Part shown: positions 43,440-56,500 of the stretch, one piece after another
Layout: each line of letters starts with the position of its first letter
Position numbering within the stretch: position 1 is the stretch's first letter
Source: Manihot esculenta
Lineage: Eukaryota > Streptophyta > Magnoliopsida > Malpighiales > Euphorbiaceae
NCBI RefSeq assembly: GCF_001659605.2
Contig: NC_035169.2
Coordinates: 16,616,263 to 16,680,262 of the forward strand
Direction: 5' to 3'
DNA: 64,000 nt
Program-made: the position numbers and the translations under genes
The notes under the pieces: model-generated
Seen by the model: the letters and a program-made list of their open reading frames with translations, nothing else
What the model was told of the DNA's origin: nothing
The model's database searches: none

Positions 43440-44562
43440 ATGAAAGACGATATGTGTCAATTGACTATCGATGCAAAAGAAGACGTTATCCCTATTAAGA
43501 GCTTCAAAGATATTCCAATCGTCACTTATGATTTCTGTATGGTAGGGATGTTTCTCATATATAATCCAATTAATTTTCAGAATATGCAGACCTCTTTGGC
43601 AGATTTATGACATTCTTTAGAGGGAGTATCTATTATGGAATTAGAGGGAAAAAGATATTTATTTCGGTTTTTTAATAATGTTGATTTTGAAAATGTAGTG
43701 AATGAGGGCTCTTGGTTGTACAATCGATTCTTGCTTGTTTGGAAGGAGATACAAGGTAATGAAAATCATCTCCATATCCCTCTAACTCATTCTGATTAAA
43801 TACCTCCCTTCTGGTTATTATAATGAGACATTGGCTAAATTGGTCGGGGATTTTGTTGGCCACTATAAAGAGTATGATATGAAAAATGCTTCAGCTATGT
43901 CGCCGGGCCCTAAGAGAGTTAAAGTTTATTTGCACATTCAGCAACCTTTGAAACGGCGGAAGAAGTTTGTTGGAGATGATGGTACTGTGTTTACTGTGAA
44001 GTTTCAATACGAAAAGCTGACTATTTTTTGCTATCTATGTGGGAAACTGGGTCATGTGGAGGCTCTCTGTGACTTGCGGCTGAGGTTGAAGAAAGAAGAT
44101 ATCAAGTTTGGTTGGGATGATTTCCTCAAAGCACCTGCTCGCTTGAACCAGAGACCGATAAGCCTGTGGCTGCATGATTCCAGCAATTCTGCTCCACCGA
44201 GATTTGTGGCAGGATTGGCATCAACTAGCAATTTTGAAAATACTAATTTGGCAGCACATAATAGGCAATTCTCCTTATTTAGCAAAAGTCATCCCATTGT
44301 AAATAAGGAGACTGAGGATCATATTATAGACATGGACAATAATTCTGTGGGCCAAGGCAGTTCTGATAAGTTTGATGAGGAGATTGCAGCCCGAATAAAT
44401 GATGATGCTAAAAAAAGGCCAAGAAATACTAAACATAACATTGTTACAGGTTTTCCTTCCCCTCAACAGAATGCCTCTAATAATACCCCTGCGAATGTTA
44501 ATTTGACAGGTAACAGTGAAGCGACTCATCTCGTCAAAGGTCGGGATAGCCGAAAGCAATGA
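43440..44562 (+). pseudogene. LINE ORF1 (DUF4283-type RNA-binding protein with CCHC knuckle)
   Basis: ATG at 43440 is the first in a frame that continues the family pattern FDVCMVG, LEGKRYLFRFF, GSWLYNRFLLV (with an in-frame TGA near 43607 and a frameshift near 43795). It then runs ETLAKLVGDFVGHYKEYD and a zinc knuckle FCYLCGKLGHVEALC (C-X2-C-X4-H-X4-C, about 44023-44070). The C-terminal third is polar and low-complexity. ORF1 proteins of plant L1s coat the LINE RNA. The stop TGA (44560-44562) overlaps the ORF2 ATG in the arrangement ATGA. Confidence 0.8.
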
Positions 44563-47500
44563 TCGTCCTATGGAACTGCCGAGGACTCGGAAATCTTCGG
44601 ACAGTTAATGCATTGAAGGATTTGGTTACTAGTTACAAGCTGGACATTTTATTTTTGATGGAAACAAAAGCTTTTAGTTCTCGTATGGAAATTTTTCATA
44701 GTTTTTTACATTTTTAATGGTTGCTTCTCAGTCAATAGACAAGGATTAGGAGGAGGCCTTTCATTAATGTGGAAGAGTCACGTGTCTATTTCTGTGGTTG
44801 GTTTTTCTTCAAATTTTATTGATTCGGTTGTTTCGGAAAATAATGTTCAATGGAGGTTTACTGGTTATTATGGATTTCCGGAATCGCAACGACGACGTCA
44901 GTCTTGGAACCTTATTCGAGCTTTATCTCGTAGAGCTTCCGTGGCTTTGTTCGAGAGACTTTAATGATTTATGCTTGAGAGATGAGAATGCAGGGGTTTA
45001 GACAGGCACTTGAGGACAATAATCTTGTTCAAATACCCACTGTTGGCTCATTCTTCATATGTGAGAAAGGAGGAGCAACTTTGCCAAATTATCTTATGCA
45101 GGGATTTAGACAGGCACTTGAGGATAGTAATCTTATTCAAATACCCACTGGTTGCTCTTTCTTCACATGTGAGAAGGGTAGGGAGTCGAATAATTTGGTT
45201 AGAGAGAAGCTTGATAGAGCCCTTGCTATTGAGGACTAGGCTCGTAAATTCACTAATGCTGTCTGCTCGATTGTTCATGTTCCTAGATCAGATCATAAAC
45301 CGTTGGTGATTAATACAGCTCCTAAGGATAATAGGGGAGATAGAAGGAGATTTCAATTTGATAATGCATGGTTATGTGATGAGGGTCTGGCTGAGGTTGT
45401 TAAAGGAGCTTGGGTTAATTCTATACCACGCAACCTTTTGATGAAACATGATGATTTGGTTTCTGCTCTTTCGTTATGGGGTAGGAGTAGAAATAGAGAG
45501 TTTTGACAAAAGAAGAATACTATACAGAGATTATTGGATAATAGGCCTAGTACTGTTTTTCACGCCTCTTTAAAGGAAGATTGGAATCGTCTCCTTGAGC
45601 AGGAAGAAGCTAGACTTAAATAGCAGGCAAAGTGCTTTTGGCTTAAAAATGGGGATCGAAATACAAAATTTTTTCATGCACAAATTAATGGTAGACGAAA
45701 AATGAACCGAATTACTAAATTAAAGAAGTCGTCGGGTGCCTGGATTGAGGATGAGCAGGAAATTAAAAATCATGTTTTGCATTATTTCCAGTCTATTTTT
45801 TATGGCGGTTTTGTGGATTGTGAATGGGTTTTTGAGTTGGTGCCGCCCTTAATTAGTGATGCTGATATTGCTGATCTTTGTGCTCCCTTTTTGAATGAGG
45901 AATTTAGAGCTACTCTTTTTCAAATGCATCCAGACAAGGCACTTGGGTCAGATGGGTTAAATCCTGCATTTTACTAGAGATTTTGGCACTTGATTGGCAA
46001 TGATGTTTCTGATGGTTGTTGCCTATGTCTTCAACAAGGTACTTTTCCTTCTTCTCTTACTGAAACATTGATTGTTTTGATCCTAAAGTGGATAGCCCTA
46101 AAACTTTTAAAGATTTTCTTTCAATTGTGTTATGTAATGTGTTATATAAGATTGTGGCTAAAGCTTTGGCAAACAGATTTAAAAGGGTCCTTCTTATGAT
46201 TATCTCTGAGAATCAGTCTGCCTTTATCCCTCATCGGTTGATTACTGATAATGTTATGGTTGCGTTTGAAATGATTCACAATATGGAAATTAATAAGGGT
46301 AGAAATGATGGTAATTATGCATTTAAAATTGATATTTCTAAGGTTTATGATATGGTAGAGTGGGAGTTTCTAAAAGGCATGCTAGAACGATTTGGTTTTT
46401 CTACTCCATGGATTAAGTGGTTGACTATGTGCTTTTCAAAAGTTTCTTGCAATATCAATTTTAATGGTGATTTGATTGGTCCTATTGTGCCTGGTAGAGG
46501 TCTTTGACAGGGGGATCCTATTTCTCCGTATTTCTATTTGGTGTGTGCGGAAGGCTTATCGTTACTACATAAAGATGTTGAATCTAGGGGCTAGTTACAG
46601 GGCTGTAAGGCAGGTGTTAGATGCTCAAAGATCTCACATTTATTTTTTGCAGATGATTCTCTACTATTTTTTAATGCTAGACTGAAGGAAGCAGATAGTA
46701 TTAAATCTATTCTCAGTACCTATGCGACTGCTTCTGGACAAGTGGTGAACTTTAACAAATCTAATATTTTCTTCAGTCCCAATATGGTCTCCTCTATAAG
46801 GTCTAATATCAATAATCTCCTGGATGTTCATTCACCATTGAGTCATAGTTCCTACCTGGGGTTACCTTCTCTTATTGGGAGGAACAAAAAAGTAATTTTT
46901 GGTTTTCTGAAAGAAAGAATGTGGAAGAGGATTAATTCATGGAGCAGCAGATTCCTATCTAGAGCAAGCAGGGAGGTTCTCATAAAAACTGTGTTGCAGG
47001 CTATACCTACATATTGCATGAATATTTTTTTGATTCCCATTACTATTTTGAATGAATTGCATAGAATGGTCAATGGCTTTTGGTGGGGGGGTAAAAGAGA
47101 AGGGCGGAGGGTATTAATTGGCTAGTGTGGGAGAAGATGTGTAGTAGAAAGAAGGAGAGGGTATAGGGTTTCAGGACTTTAGGAGTTTTAATTTGTCTTT
47201 ACTTGGCAAACAACTGTGGAGGTTCTTAACAAATCCTAATACTCTTTGTTATAGAGTGTTTAAAGCAAACTACTTTCCAAATGGTGATTTATTTTCCGCC
47301 AATGTAAGTAATGGAGCTAGCTTTGTTTGGAAAAGTGTGATGGCATCAAGAGAGTTGATTCGAAGGGGTACAAGGTGGAGAATGGGTAATGGAGAGAAGA
47401 TTTTAGTGGCTCCAGCTCCCTGGATTCCTAAGGAGGATACCTTTTTTGCGGATGATGGCCCCGATTTTATTGAACTACATTTGCGTGTTTATGATCTTTT

Positions 47501-48718
47501 TGAAGGTAATGGGAGGGTTTGGAACATTGCTATTTTAATGGAGCTTTTTTCTCCAAGAGCTGAGGCTATTATTAGTAGTCTTATTAGTATTACCAATAAG
47601 AAAGATTCTTTCTTATGGCACTTTGATAAAATAGGTATGTATACATTGAAGTCTGCATACTTTGTATGTATGGATTTGCTAGGAAGATCATCTTTTAATG
47701 TGGAGGGTGAGTTGTGGACTAGTTTGTGGAATGTTTTGGTCCCTCCAAAAGTAAAGGATTTCTGTTGGAGAGCTTGTAGAAATATATTGCCTACAAAGGA
47801 TAACTTAAGGCAAAAGGGTATGGATGTGGATGTTAGATATCCTTGGTGCCATGAATATGAAAGTGTCAATTATATTTTATTGCATTGTCCTGTGTCTAAG
47901 GAAGTTTGGAAGTTAGGGGGAGTGGGAGATTTGCAGTCTAATGATAATTTTTTTTTAATTTTTTACTGCAGATTTTGAAGTTCCAAGACAAGGTTCGAAA
48001 AACCTTTGTAATGGTCTGTGCATGGAGATTATAGTCAGTAAGGAACTTATTATTATGGAACCAGGTACAAAATTCAGCAGCTCACCTTGTGGAAGACGTC
48101 ATGCATCATATCTTGGATTGGGAAGCTGCTCAACGTGATGGTGCTTTGCATGGAAATACCACTGCTACTTTATATCAAGGCAGGAACTTGTTTTATTCCT
48201 TCAACCCTGCTCGTGATCTTAAAGCCATTCCTCTCCAAATTCGTGCTTCATCTTCAAGCTTAGACAATTTCAGTTGGCTTTGTTAAGTTGATGGGGCTTT
48301 GTTTCAAGCTCAAGATTTTATTGGCTACAGTTTTGTTGCACAAAACTCTGAATGTATATTTCAACGTGGTGTTTCTGGTTTCTCGAAAGGTAATGGTACG
48401 CCGGTAATTGTGGAAACTTTAGCTCTCTGTCACTATTTGCTCTTTGCGACAGAATTTTTACCTTTTAATGGCTGCATTCTTATGGACTGTTTGCAAGTGG
48501 TTCAATCTCTTCAGTCTCCACATTTAGACATTTCTAAATTGAGTTTGATTTTGAATTATTGTAAATCTTTGTTAGACTCTAAAACTGATATTTCTGTTAG
48601 ATGGATTCATCATCATGCCACTCTAGCTGCCCATACTTTGGCTAGAGAATCTATTAGGCATTATCGTCTCTCTGTTTGGGATGATATCTCTCTTTATTTG
48701 ATGGAATTTTATTAATAC
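44559..48718 (+). pseudogene. LINE ORF2 (endonuclease, RT, zf-RVT, RNase H)
   Basis: Starts MIVLWNCRGLGNLRTVNALK, the typical first strand of the APE-type endonuclease that nicks target DNA. The endonuclease is frameshifted near 44710 and carries a 108-bp in-frame tandem duplication. RT spans about 45900-46700: NQSAFIPHRLITDNVMVAFE, FKIDISKVYDMVEWEFL, GDPISPYFYLVC and the catalytic FADD box at 46646-46657 are recognisable. The zinc-binding zf-RVT domain (PPKVKDFCWRACRNILPTKD, 47740-47900) follows, then an RNase H (VDGALFQAQ, MDCLQVVQ, HTLARES, 48288-48715). At least several stops interrupt it (for example a TGA near 45504). The RNase H extension is typical of plant L1 elements. Confidence 0.85.
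44988..45203 (+). repeat. 108-bp in-frame tandem duplication in the LINE endonuclease
   Basis: Two adjacent units of 108 bp (44988-45095 and 45096-45203) each translate to 36 residues beginning MQGFRQALED and containing IPT, SFF and CEKG. They differ at a number of positions. Other plant L1 endonucleases have this GF-x-x-AL-x-D...IPT...F-T-W/C-E segment once. Confidence 0.9.
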
Positions 48719-48760
48719 AACCAGGAGTTTTGCTTTAAAAAAAATAAAAATAATTATTTA

Positions 48761-51184
48761 TTATATTTGAATTGTTGTTTTGATATCACTGTTTGATTCT
48801 AATCGAATTTAACACAGTAGAAAGAATAGAAAAAAATAAAAAATTTTCACTAATATGCATCACGTTTAAATGAATAAAGTAATAAAGATAGAGAAAATAA
48901 ATATTTTTTATTTTTTTTTACTGTGAAATATGAGATTATTAATTTCAGTTGGATTGTTGTAAACCACAAATCATCAAAGTGTATTATTTCTAAAAATATC
49001 CATACAGAATACCAATAAAAAAATCTTAGAACAATTCTAAGAGTGGAGAAGGAGAAAAGGTTTAGAGTGCTTTGATGCTAGCTCTACCTTTTCAATTTTG
49101 GAGATTCTTAAAAGGCTGTCAGAACTGTCTCTCATAAGATATCTTTTTATACTAAAATGCTAGGATTTCAATATAACAATATTTATTTATTTAATTATTA
49201 AATAAATAAATTATTATTATAGTTTAAAATTTTAATAAACAATCCATATAAATCTTAAATAATTTTAATTAAATCTCTACTTAATTAAATCAAAATCATA
49301 ATCGTTTCAAATTATAATTTTATCCTAATGTCATAAAACCTCTATGCTATTAAATCCTACTTGATGTAACTTCTCGTTTTATTTTGTCATACTATTTTTT
49401 ATATGTGTGATTCATTAGATTCAAATATATTGACAATAAATATAATTAACTAATTAATTAATTTGAAGGTCAAAAATATTGTCTAGCAACATGTCAAGAC
49501 TATCCAAATATTTAGAATATCGTTTGACTTAACCTTTCAGTGCATAGTTTCTCAGTATAATTAATATCCATTAATCATAAATATTTTGATTTAACATTTA
49601 ATGTATAGAGTGTGTCTGCCATATTAGATCATATTAGTGCTAATTTATTAGCCATTGACCTATTGAATAAAATTCTAAATCTAAATTGCTAATCTCATTA
49701 CACCTTCCACAAGGATTTCATGATTAATACTAGTACAGAACAAATGAGACATTTTTTTAAAAAACCTAGGGTGATGAATTCTATTTCAATCTCATAAACA
49801 CTTTTATAGAGTTTCTACTATATCTAATTCATTCCCATTTATTACTCATAAACTGAGTAACGTGTAAGATAAATTAAAATATAGAAATCTCTATATAAGA
49901 TGATTTATTGATTTTGAGTTAAATAATCATTTACATAACCATCACTTGAGTAATCTAGAGACAAGTTATTCTCTATATATAATACTTATTATACTTATTT
50001 ATAAATATAAGTAAGTTCAATATACTTATTTATAAAATAAATAAACAGATCTTAGACTAGTTCAGTATACTTAATTTATAAAATAAACAATACACTTATT
50101 TATAAAATAAGTATCTAAATATTAGTTATAAATATCTCACATATCTCAATTTATGAGATCGGTTGCTTCCTCTAAAAGGAAACTAAAAGAAAAGAATATA
50201 ATATATATCAGTCTCAATAATTCTAATCATTATCCAATAATGATAAGAACATTGACCATGAACATTTAGAGATTTTACTTAAATACAATAGGAATCTCAC
50301 AATTATAATTACATTATAATTTTCTTATATAGTAATATAGTTTAATGGACTTTATCTTTACATTAAAGATAAATAAATATATTTATTAAAATATATTAAA
50401 CACTTAAAAATATATGAAGGATAATATCGAACTACAACCAATTGATTGACTATAGTACATATCACTAGCTGGCCCAACAACTTAATTGTTATCAAACAAT
50501 CCTTCAATTGTCAACGACAACCCTAGTCAAATAGTACATGTGAGAATCTTAGTTGGTAAGCTGATCTCGGACAGCCTTCAATGTTTAGATTATTAAAATG
50601 ATCCTCACAAAATAAATAAACACTAGATAGGATTTCACAATTATTGCAAACGTTAAAACACAGACATTTTCTCCTTCAATCATGAAATTAATGCTAGATT
50701 TGTGCTTGAAAATAAGCTCTAGCCCATCAATTACTAGCTTCTAGCTATAAGAGAGTAGTCTTTTAAAACACCTTTTGAAGAACTATTGTTTCCACCATCT
50801 TTTTGGATTTAGGTTTGGAGTTACCCAACAAATTGAATGCAATGAATGCTTAGTTTATTAAAAAATTCACTAGGTAGTTTTTAAGGCTGGAGTTAGCTAA
50901 AGATGATTGCATTAGTATTCCTCTTTTCCTTATAATTTGAGTATTGATAAATTTGAATAAATTGCTCCCTACTAGTTTTTTTTAATTACGAGAACAATGG
51001 TACAACACACTAGGCATCTTTTAAATTTAAGAAACACCCTGACTTTTATAATTCGTGTTGTATTATTGAGCATTTGGTTCAATTGCAATCATGAAGCATG
51101 CTAGAGGATGTCAATACAATTGGAGATGGAAAACAAAAGTTTGGAACATAGCTTAAAGCTCCAATTTATTTTAGAAATCATAAC
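48761..51184. other. AT-rich non-coding stretch, possible old retrotransposon leader
   Basis: No gene is visible in 2.4 kb. Around 49985-50110 the motif ATACTTATTTATAAA recurs about four times with spacing of 30-60 bp. The composition and phrases such as the TATATAATACTT blocks remind me of non-coding parts of plant copia elements, but no LTR pair, primer site or coding domain could be found. Element E is inserted at its right edge. Confidence 0.4.
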
Positions 51185-51189
51185 CCACC

Positions 51190-53461
51190 TGTAACGCCCC
51201 GGAAATCCGGACCGCTACCGGCGCTAGGATCCGGGTCGACTTAAGGCCGCCGGGACCCGTAGCAAGCCTGACATGAAACCTGTAAACCTGTATAATCCCA
51301 TACATGATCAACAACATGCATAAAAATTAAAACTTTTCTTCATACATACTGTCATCAACTAACTCAACCTGTGCATACTCTGATCATATACATAACATAG
51401 TCCCTCTGTGGGATCTCATCAAGCCTTAGAGGCAAAACAACCTGTGTTGAGTTAGTTTACATAAACATCATAACATAAGATCATGTATATACAAAAGGGA
51501 TTAACAATATATTATGGTCAAGCACAACTCTATCCTCAATAACCTCATTACATAGCATCCTGAATATTTTTACATTTCATCATAATACAATTGTCATGTC
51601 CACAAACTAACTATTACATACATATGACTTTTTCTCGTCTTGCCTTCTCTATCTATCCTGTACCTGCAAACCTGGGGTTAGGGGAGAGGGGTGAGCTAGA
51701 TGCCCAGTGAGTAGAACTGTAAAAAGAATATTTAAAACATGCTATTATGGAATGCGTCACTGCACAAATAAATCACACCACGGATGGACTGATTCAAAAA
51801 TCCCTCAACTCCATGCCCGGCCCTATTATGGGCACCACAGGACTTCGTATTGCCCGGCCCTATTATGGGCACCACAGGACTTCGTACTCGGAGTTATTGC
51901 CCGGCCCTATTATGGGCACCACAGGTCTTCGTATTGCCCGGCCCTATTATGGGCACCACAGGACTTCGTATATAGAAGGCTAATGAATCATCCTAATGTC
52001 CATCCACTATCATCCATCACAACAATACAATGCAGCATAGTCGTGAATTCTAATGCAAACAACCTATAATATGATCATGATGCATGAAGCATGATAAAAG
52101 CATTTCATTTCTTAATTTAAAAAGGTTAAGTTTAGTTCCACTCACTTCTGGCTGACTCTGACAAACTCTGTAGCAGCTGGCTCACTGCTGGGGTCCCTGG
52201 TTCCTCGGGTCCGAACCTACACAGGTGGACTCCAATGAGGGACCAAACATACATAAACATAACTCTAATATATTCCCCAAAAACCCCCTAAAACATCCTG
52301 AAAATATCACATAGAGATATGCATGGAGTGGCTGAACAGGGCACTTTCGGCGGCACCTTCGGCGGCCGAAAGTCCTGGACAGAGACGAAACTCAGGTAGG
52401 TTCGGCGGCACCTTCGGCGGCCGAAAGTGCCAGACAGAGACGAAAGTCTCTTTTCGGGGGCAACTTCGGCAGCCGAAAGTGCCAGACAGAGATGAAAGTC
52501 TCTTTTCGGGGGCAACTTCGGCAGCCGAAAGGCTTGCCTCCCCAGCCATGTTCGGCGGCCGAAAGTGCCTTCGGCTGCCGAACCTGGTTTCTGCCAAAGG
52601 GCAGAAACTTGGCTCCTTTGTGCATTTTCGCCTCCAAACTCACCAATCATGCATATATCTCAACCAAATCATGCATACAAGTTCCTAGGGGCCTCAAAAT
52701 ATCAAATACCCCAACTACAACACTTCAAACACCCACAATCAACACACATTGACCAAAACATCAATATTAACCCATAACTCAACATATAACCTAATCATGC
52801 ATTTCTACCCATAGATCTAGCATAAAACTTACTTAAAACATATAAGGAGCTTAAGATCGGCCCTTACCTCTTGAAGATCGAGAGGGAGACGACCTAAACT
52901 TGGAGATTCACGAAAATGAGCTCCTGAGTTCCCAAAGCTCCAAAACTTGGTTTAAAAGTTCAAAACCTTCAATGCAAGCTTAAAACTCAAGAAAAATGGT
53001 AGAGATTTGGAGGAAGAACACAAGAGTTGCAAAGGGAAGGTCGGAAGCTTGCTGTGGCCGAAAATGGGAGAAAGCTCGCCCATTTCGGCTAAGTGCCCCT
53101 TTTATAGTGGCTGGCCAGGCCACGTTCGGGGGCCGAATGTGCCTCCGCATCCATGAAATGTTCGGCGGCCGAACTTGACTTTCAGCGGCCGAACCTGGAC
53201 TGCCCTCACTCATGCTTTCGGGGGCCTAACGTGCCTCCTAAACGCATGCACGTTCGGCGGCCGAACTTGACTTTCGGCGGCCGAACCTGGGTTTTCCTCC
53301 AAAGACTTTTCATGCAAAAACTCATTTAATTTCATACTTAAAACCATTAAAACATGAAAACATTTTTATAAAACATGATTCTACCCTTCTAGAGGTCTCC
53401 GACATCCGAGATTCCACCGGACGGTAGGAATTCCGATACCGGAGTCTAGCCGGGTATTACA
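51190..53461 (-). repeat. Element E 3' LTR
   Basis: TGTAACGCCCCGG...GGGTATTACA. It has four copies of the CCCGGCCCTATTATGGGCAC unit (51815-51970), a first palindrome array (52343-52585) with a 52-bp internal tandem duplication (52429-52532), a reverse TATA at 53099-53108 and a second array (53160-53290). Nine exact TTCGGCNGCCGAA motifs are present. Confidence 0.95.
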
Positions 53462-53474
53462 TTCTTCCCCCCTT
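53462..53474 (-). other. Element E polypurine tract
   Basis: Minus-strand AAGGGGGGAAGAA next to the 3' LTR. Confidence 0.88.
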
Positions 53475-53570
53475 AAGAACATTCGTCCCCGAATGTCCCT
53501 CGCTAGCACACATAGCATGGCAAAGAACATAACACACATACAAGGCACATAAACACATAGGGATCTAACC

Positions 53571-56500
53571 TTAAAAGAGATGAGGGTACTGCTGGAGCAT
53601 AGACTCCCGTGTCTCCCAAGTGCATTCTTCCATATTGTGGTGGTTCCAAAGGACTTTCACCATCGGGATTTCCTTGTTTCTTAACTTTCTGATCTGGGTG
53701 TCTATGATCCGTACTGGCTGTTCAACATAGGTGAGATCCTCTTGGACCTCTACATCAGGCTCACTAAGAACCTTGCTCGGATCTGACACAAACTTCCTCA
53801 ACATTGAAACATGGAAAACCGGATGGATTCTTTCCATCGAAGCAGGTAAATCCAGCTTGTACGACACATTCCCAATCTTTTGCAAGATTTCAAAGGGTCC
53901 GATGTATCGTGGGGCTAGTTTACCTTTCTTCCCGAAGCGAACCACTCCCTTCATTGGAGACACCTTGAGCAATACCAGATCCCCTTCCTGAAACTCTAAC
54001 TGTCTTCTGCGGATGTCTGCATAGCTCTTCTGTCTGCTTGCAGCAGTCTTGATTCTTTCTCTGATTATGGGTACCACCCTGCTGGTGATCTCTACTAGCT
54101 CAGGCCCTGCCAAGGCCTTTTCTCCAACTTCCTCCCAGCAAACAGGTGATCTGCACTTCCTTCCATACAAAGCTTCATATGGAGCCATCCCGATGCTAGC
54201 ATGATGGCTGTTGTTGTAGGCAAATTCCACCAAAGGTAGATGCTGCCTCCAAGAACCGCCAAAGTCCAGCACACACATTCTGAGCATATCCTCGATAGTC
54301 TGGATGGTCCTTTTTGACTGTCCATCAGTCTGGGGGTGGAAGGCAGTACTGAAATCCAACCTAGTACCCATGGCATTCTGCAGACTCCGCCAAAACCTGG
54401 AGGTGAACTGGGGCCCTCTATCTGACACTATCGAAACAGGAACCCCATGCAGCCTGACGATCTCATCCACATATACCTGCGCCAACTTGTCCACAGAGTA
54501 GCCACTCCTGACAGGAATGAAGTGAGCAGATTTGGTGAGTCTGTCCACAATCACCCATATGGAGTCCACTCTGTTGGACGCCGCCGGTAACCCCACTACG
54601 AAGTCCATCGCTATATTCTCCCATTTCCACTCTGGAATAGGTAGCGGGTTAAGCATTCCAGCTAGCTTCTGATGTTCCAGCTTCACCCTCTGACATACTT
54701 CGCAGGCGGACACAAACTGTGCCACTTCTTTCTTCATCGCTGGCCACCAATAAACTTTCTTCAAATCTTGATACATCTTGGTGGCTCCGGGGTGAATGCT
54801 GTATCTTGCATTATGAGCCTCTCTCATAATGTCTCCTTTTAGCCCAATGTCATCTGGTACACATAGTCTGCTCCCATAGCGGAGGATCCCCTTACTGTCG
54901 AATCTGTACTCGCTATCATTGCCTGACTGAACAGTCCTGGCAACCTTCACTAACTCCGGGTCCTCATGCTGTTTCTGAGCCACCTGCTCCAGAAACACGG
55001 GTGCTACTCTCATCTGGGCCACCAAGGCACCTGTACCAGACAACTCCAATCGTAGACCTTCCTCAATGAGCTTGTAGAACTCCTTCACCACTGGTCTCCT
55101 CTCTGCCGCGATGTGGGATAGACTGCCTAGTGACTTCCGGCTTAGGGCGTCTGCCACGACATTCGCCTTACTCGGATGATACTGAATCTTGCAATCATAG
55201 TCACTCAGCAGCTCTACCCACCTCCTCTGCCTCAGATTCAGATTCCTCTGACTCAAGATGTACTGCAGGCTCTTATGATCTGTAAAGATCTCACATTTCA
55301 CCCCATAGAGGTAATGCCTCCACATCTTGAGTGCAAAGATTACTGCTGCCATCTCAAGGTCATGTGTGGGGTAATTCAACTCATGCTTCTTCAGCTGCCT
55401 AGAAGCGTAAGCGATCACCCTCTCATTCTGCATCAGTACACAACCTAGTCCCACACGGGACGCATCACAAAAGACTGTAAAGTCCTCACCACTAGATGGC
55501 AGAGCTAACACTGGTGTTGAAGTCAACCTCTTCTTAAGCTCTTCGAAACTCTCCTCGCACTGGTCGGTCCACAGAAACTTCTGATTCTTCCTGGTTAGTC
55601 TGGTCAGAGGAGCTGCTATCTTTGAGAAGTCCTGAACGAACCTCCTGTAGTAACCTGCCAAACCCAAGAAACTTCTAATCTCTGTTACTGATGTGGGTCT
55701 AGGCCAGTTAGCCACAGTTTCTGTCTTCTTGGGATCTACTTCAATACCATTCTCTGACACTACATGCCCCAAGAATAAAATGCTCCTCAGCCAGAACTCA
55801 CATTTAGAGAACTTGGCATATAAGCCATGTTCCCTCAAAGTCTGCAAGACCAACCGCAGATGATGGGCATGCTCCTCTGCATTCCTGGAATACACCAAGA
55901 TATCATCTATGAAGACAATAACGAAGTGATCCAGGTACTGGTTAAACACTCTGTTCATGAGATCCATGAATGCTGCAGGGGCGTTGGTTAACCCGAACGG
56001 CATTACAAGGAACTCAAAATGCCCATATCTGGTCCTGAAAGCCGTCTTTGGCACATTCTCATCCCTTATCCTTAGCTGATGGTACCCCGATCTCAGATCT
56101 ATTTTGGAGAAACAACCCGCTCCGGCTAGCTGGTCGAATAGATCATCGATCCTAGGCAATGGGTACCTATTCTTGGTAGTGAGTTTGTTCAACTGCCTGT
56201 AGTCGATACAAAGTCTAAGGGATCCATCCTTCTTCCTCACAAACAAGACCGGAGCACCCCAAGGTGAGGTACTCTGTCGGATGAAACCCTTTTCTACCAG
56301 CTCTTGCAATTGCTCTTTCAACTCCTTTAACTCGGCTGGAGCCATCCTGTAGGGAGGGATAGAGATCGGTCTAGTTCCAGGCATCAACTCTATCTCGAAC
56401 TCTATCTCCCTAGCAGGTGGTAAACCTGGAAGCTCATCAGGAAAGACATCCTGAAATTCTCTGACAACTGGCACCGAGGCCGGCTCCCTGACCTGACTGT

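Larger units (their letters stand above)
43350..48749 (+). mobile_element. near full-length L1-type LINE, decayed
   Basis: A 5.4-kb non-LTR retrotransposon. It has a short pyrimidine-rich 5' UTR, ORF1 with a CCHC knuckle, ORF2 with endonuclease, RT, zf-RVT and RNase H domains, a short 3' UTR and an A-rich tail (48736-48749). ATAATTATTTA occurs just before the 5' end (43339-43349) and just after the tail (48750-48760), a plausible 11-bp target duplication, although it is AT-rich and so weaker evidence. ORF1 and ORF2 both carry several stops and frameshifts, so it cannot move by itself. Confidence 0.85.
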
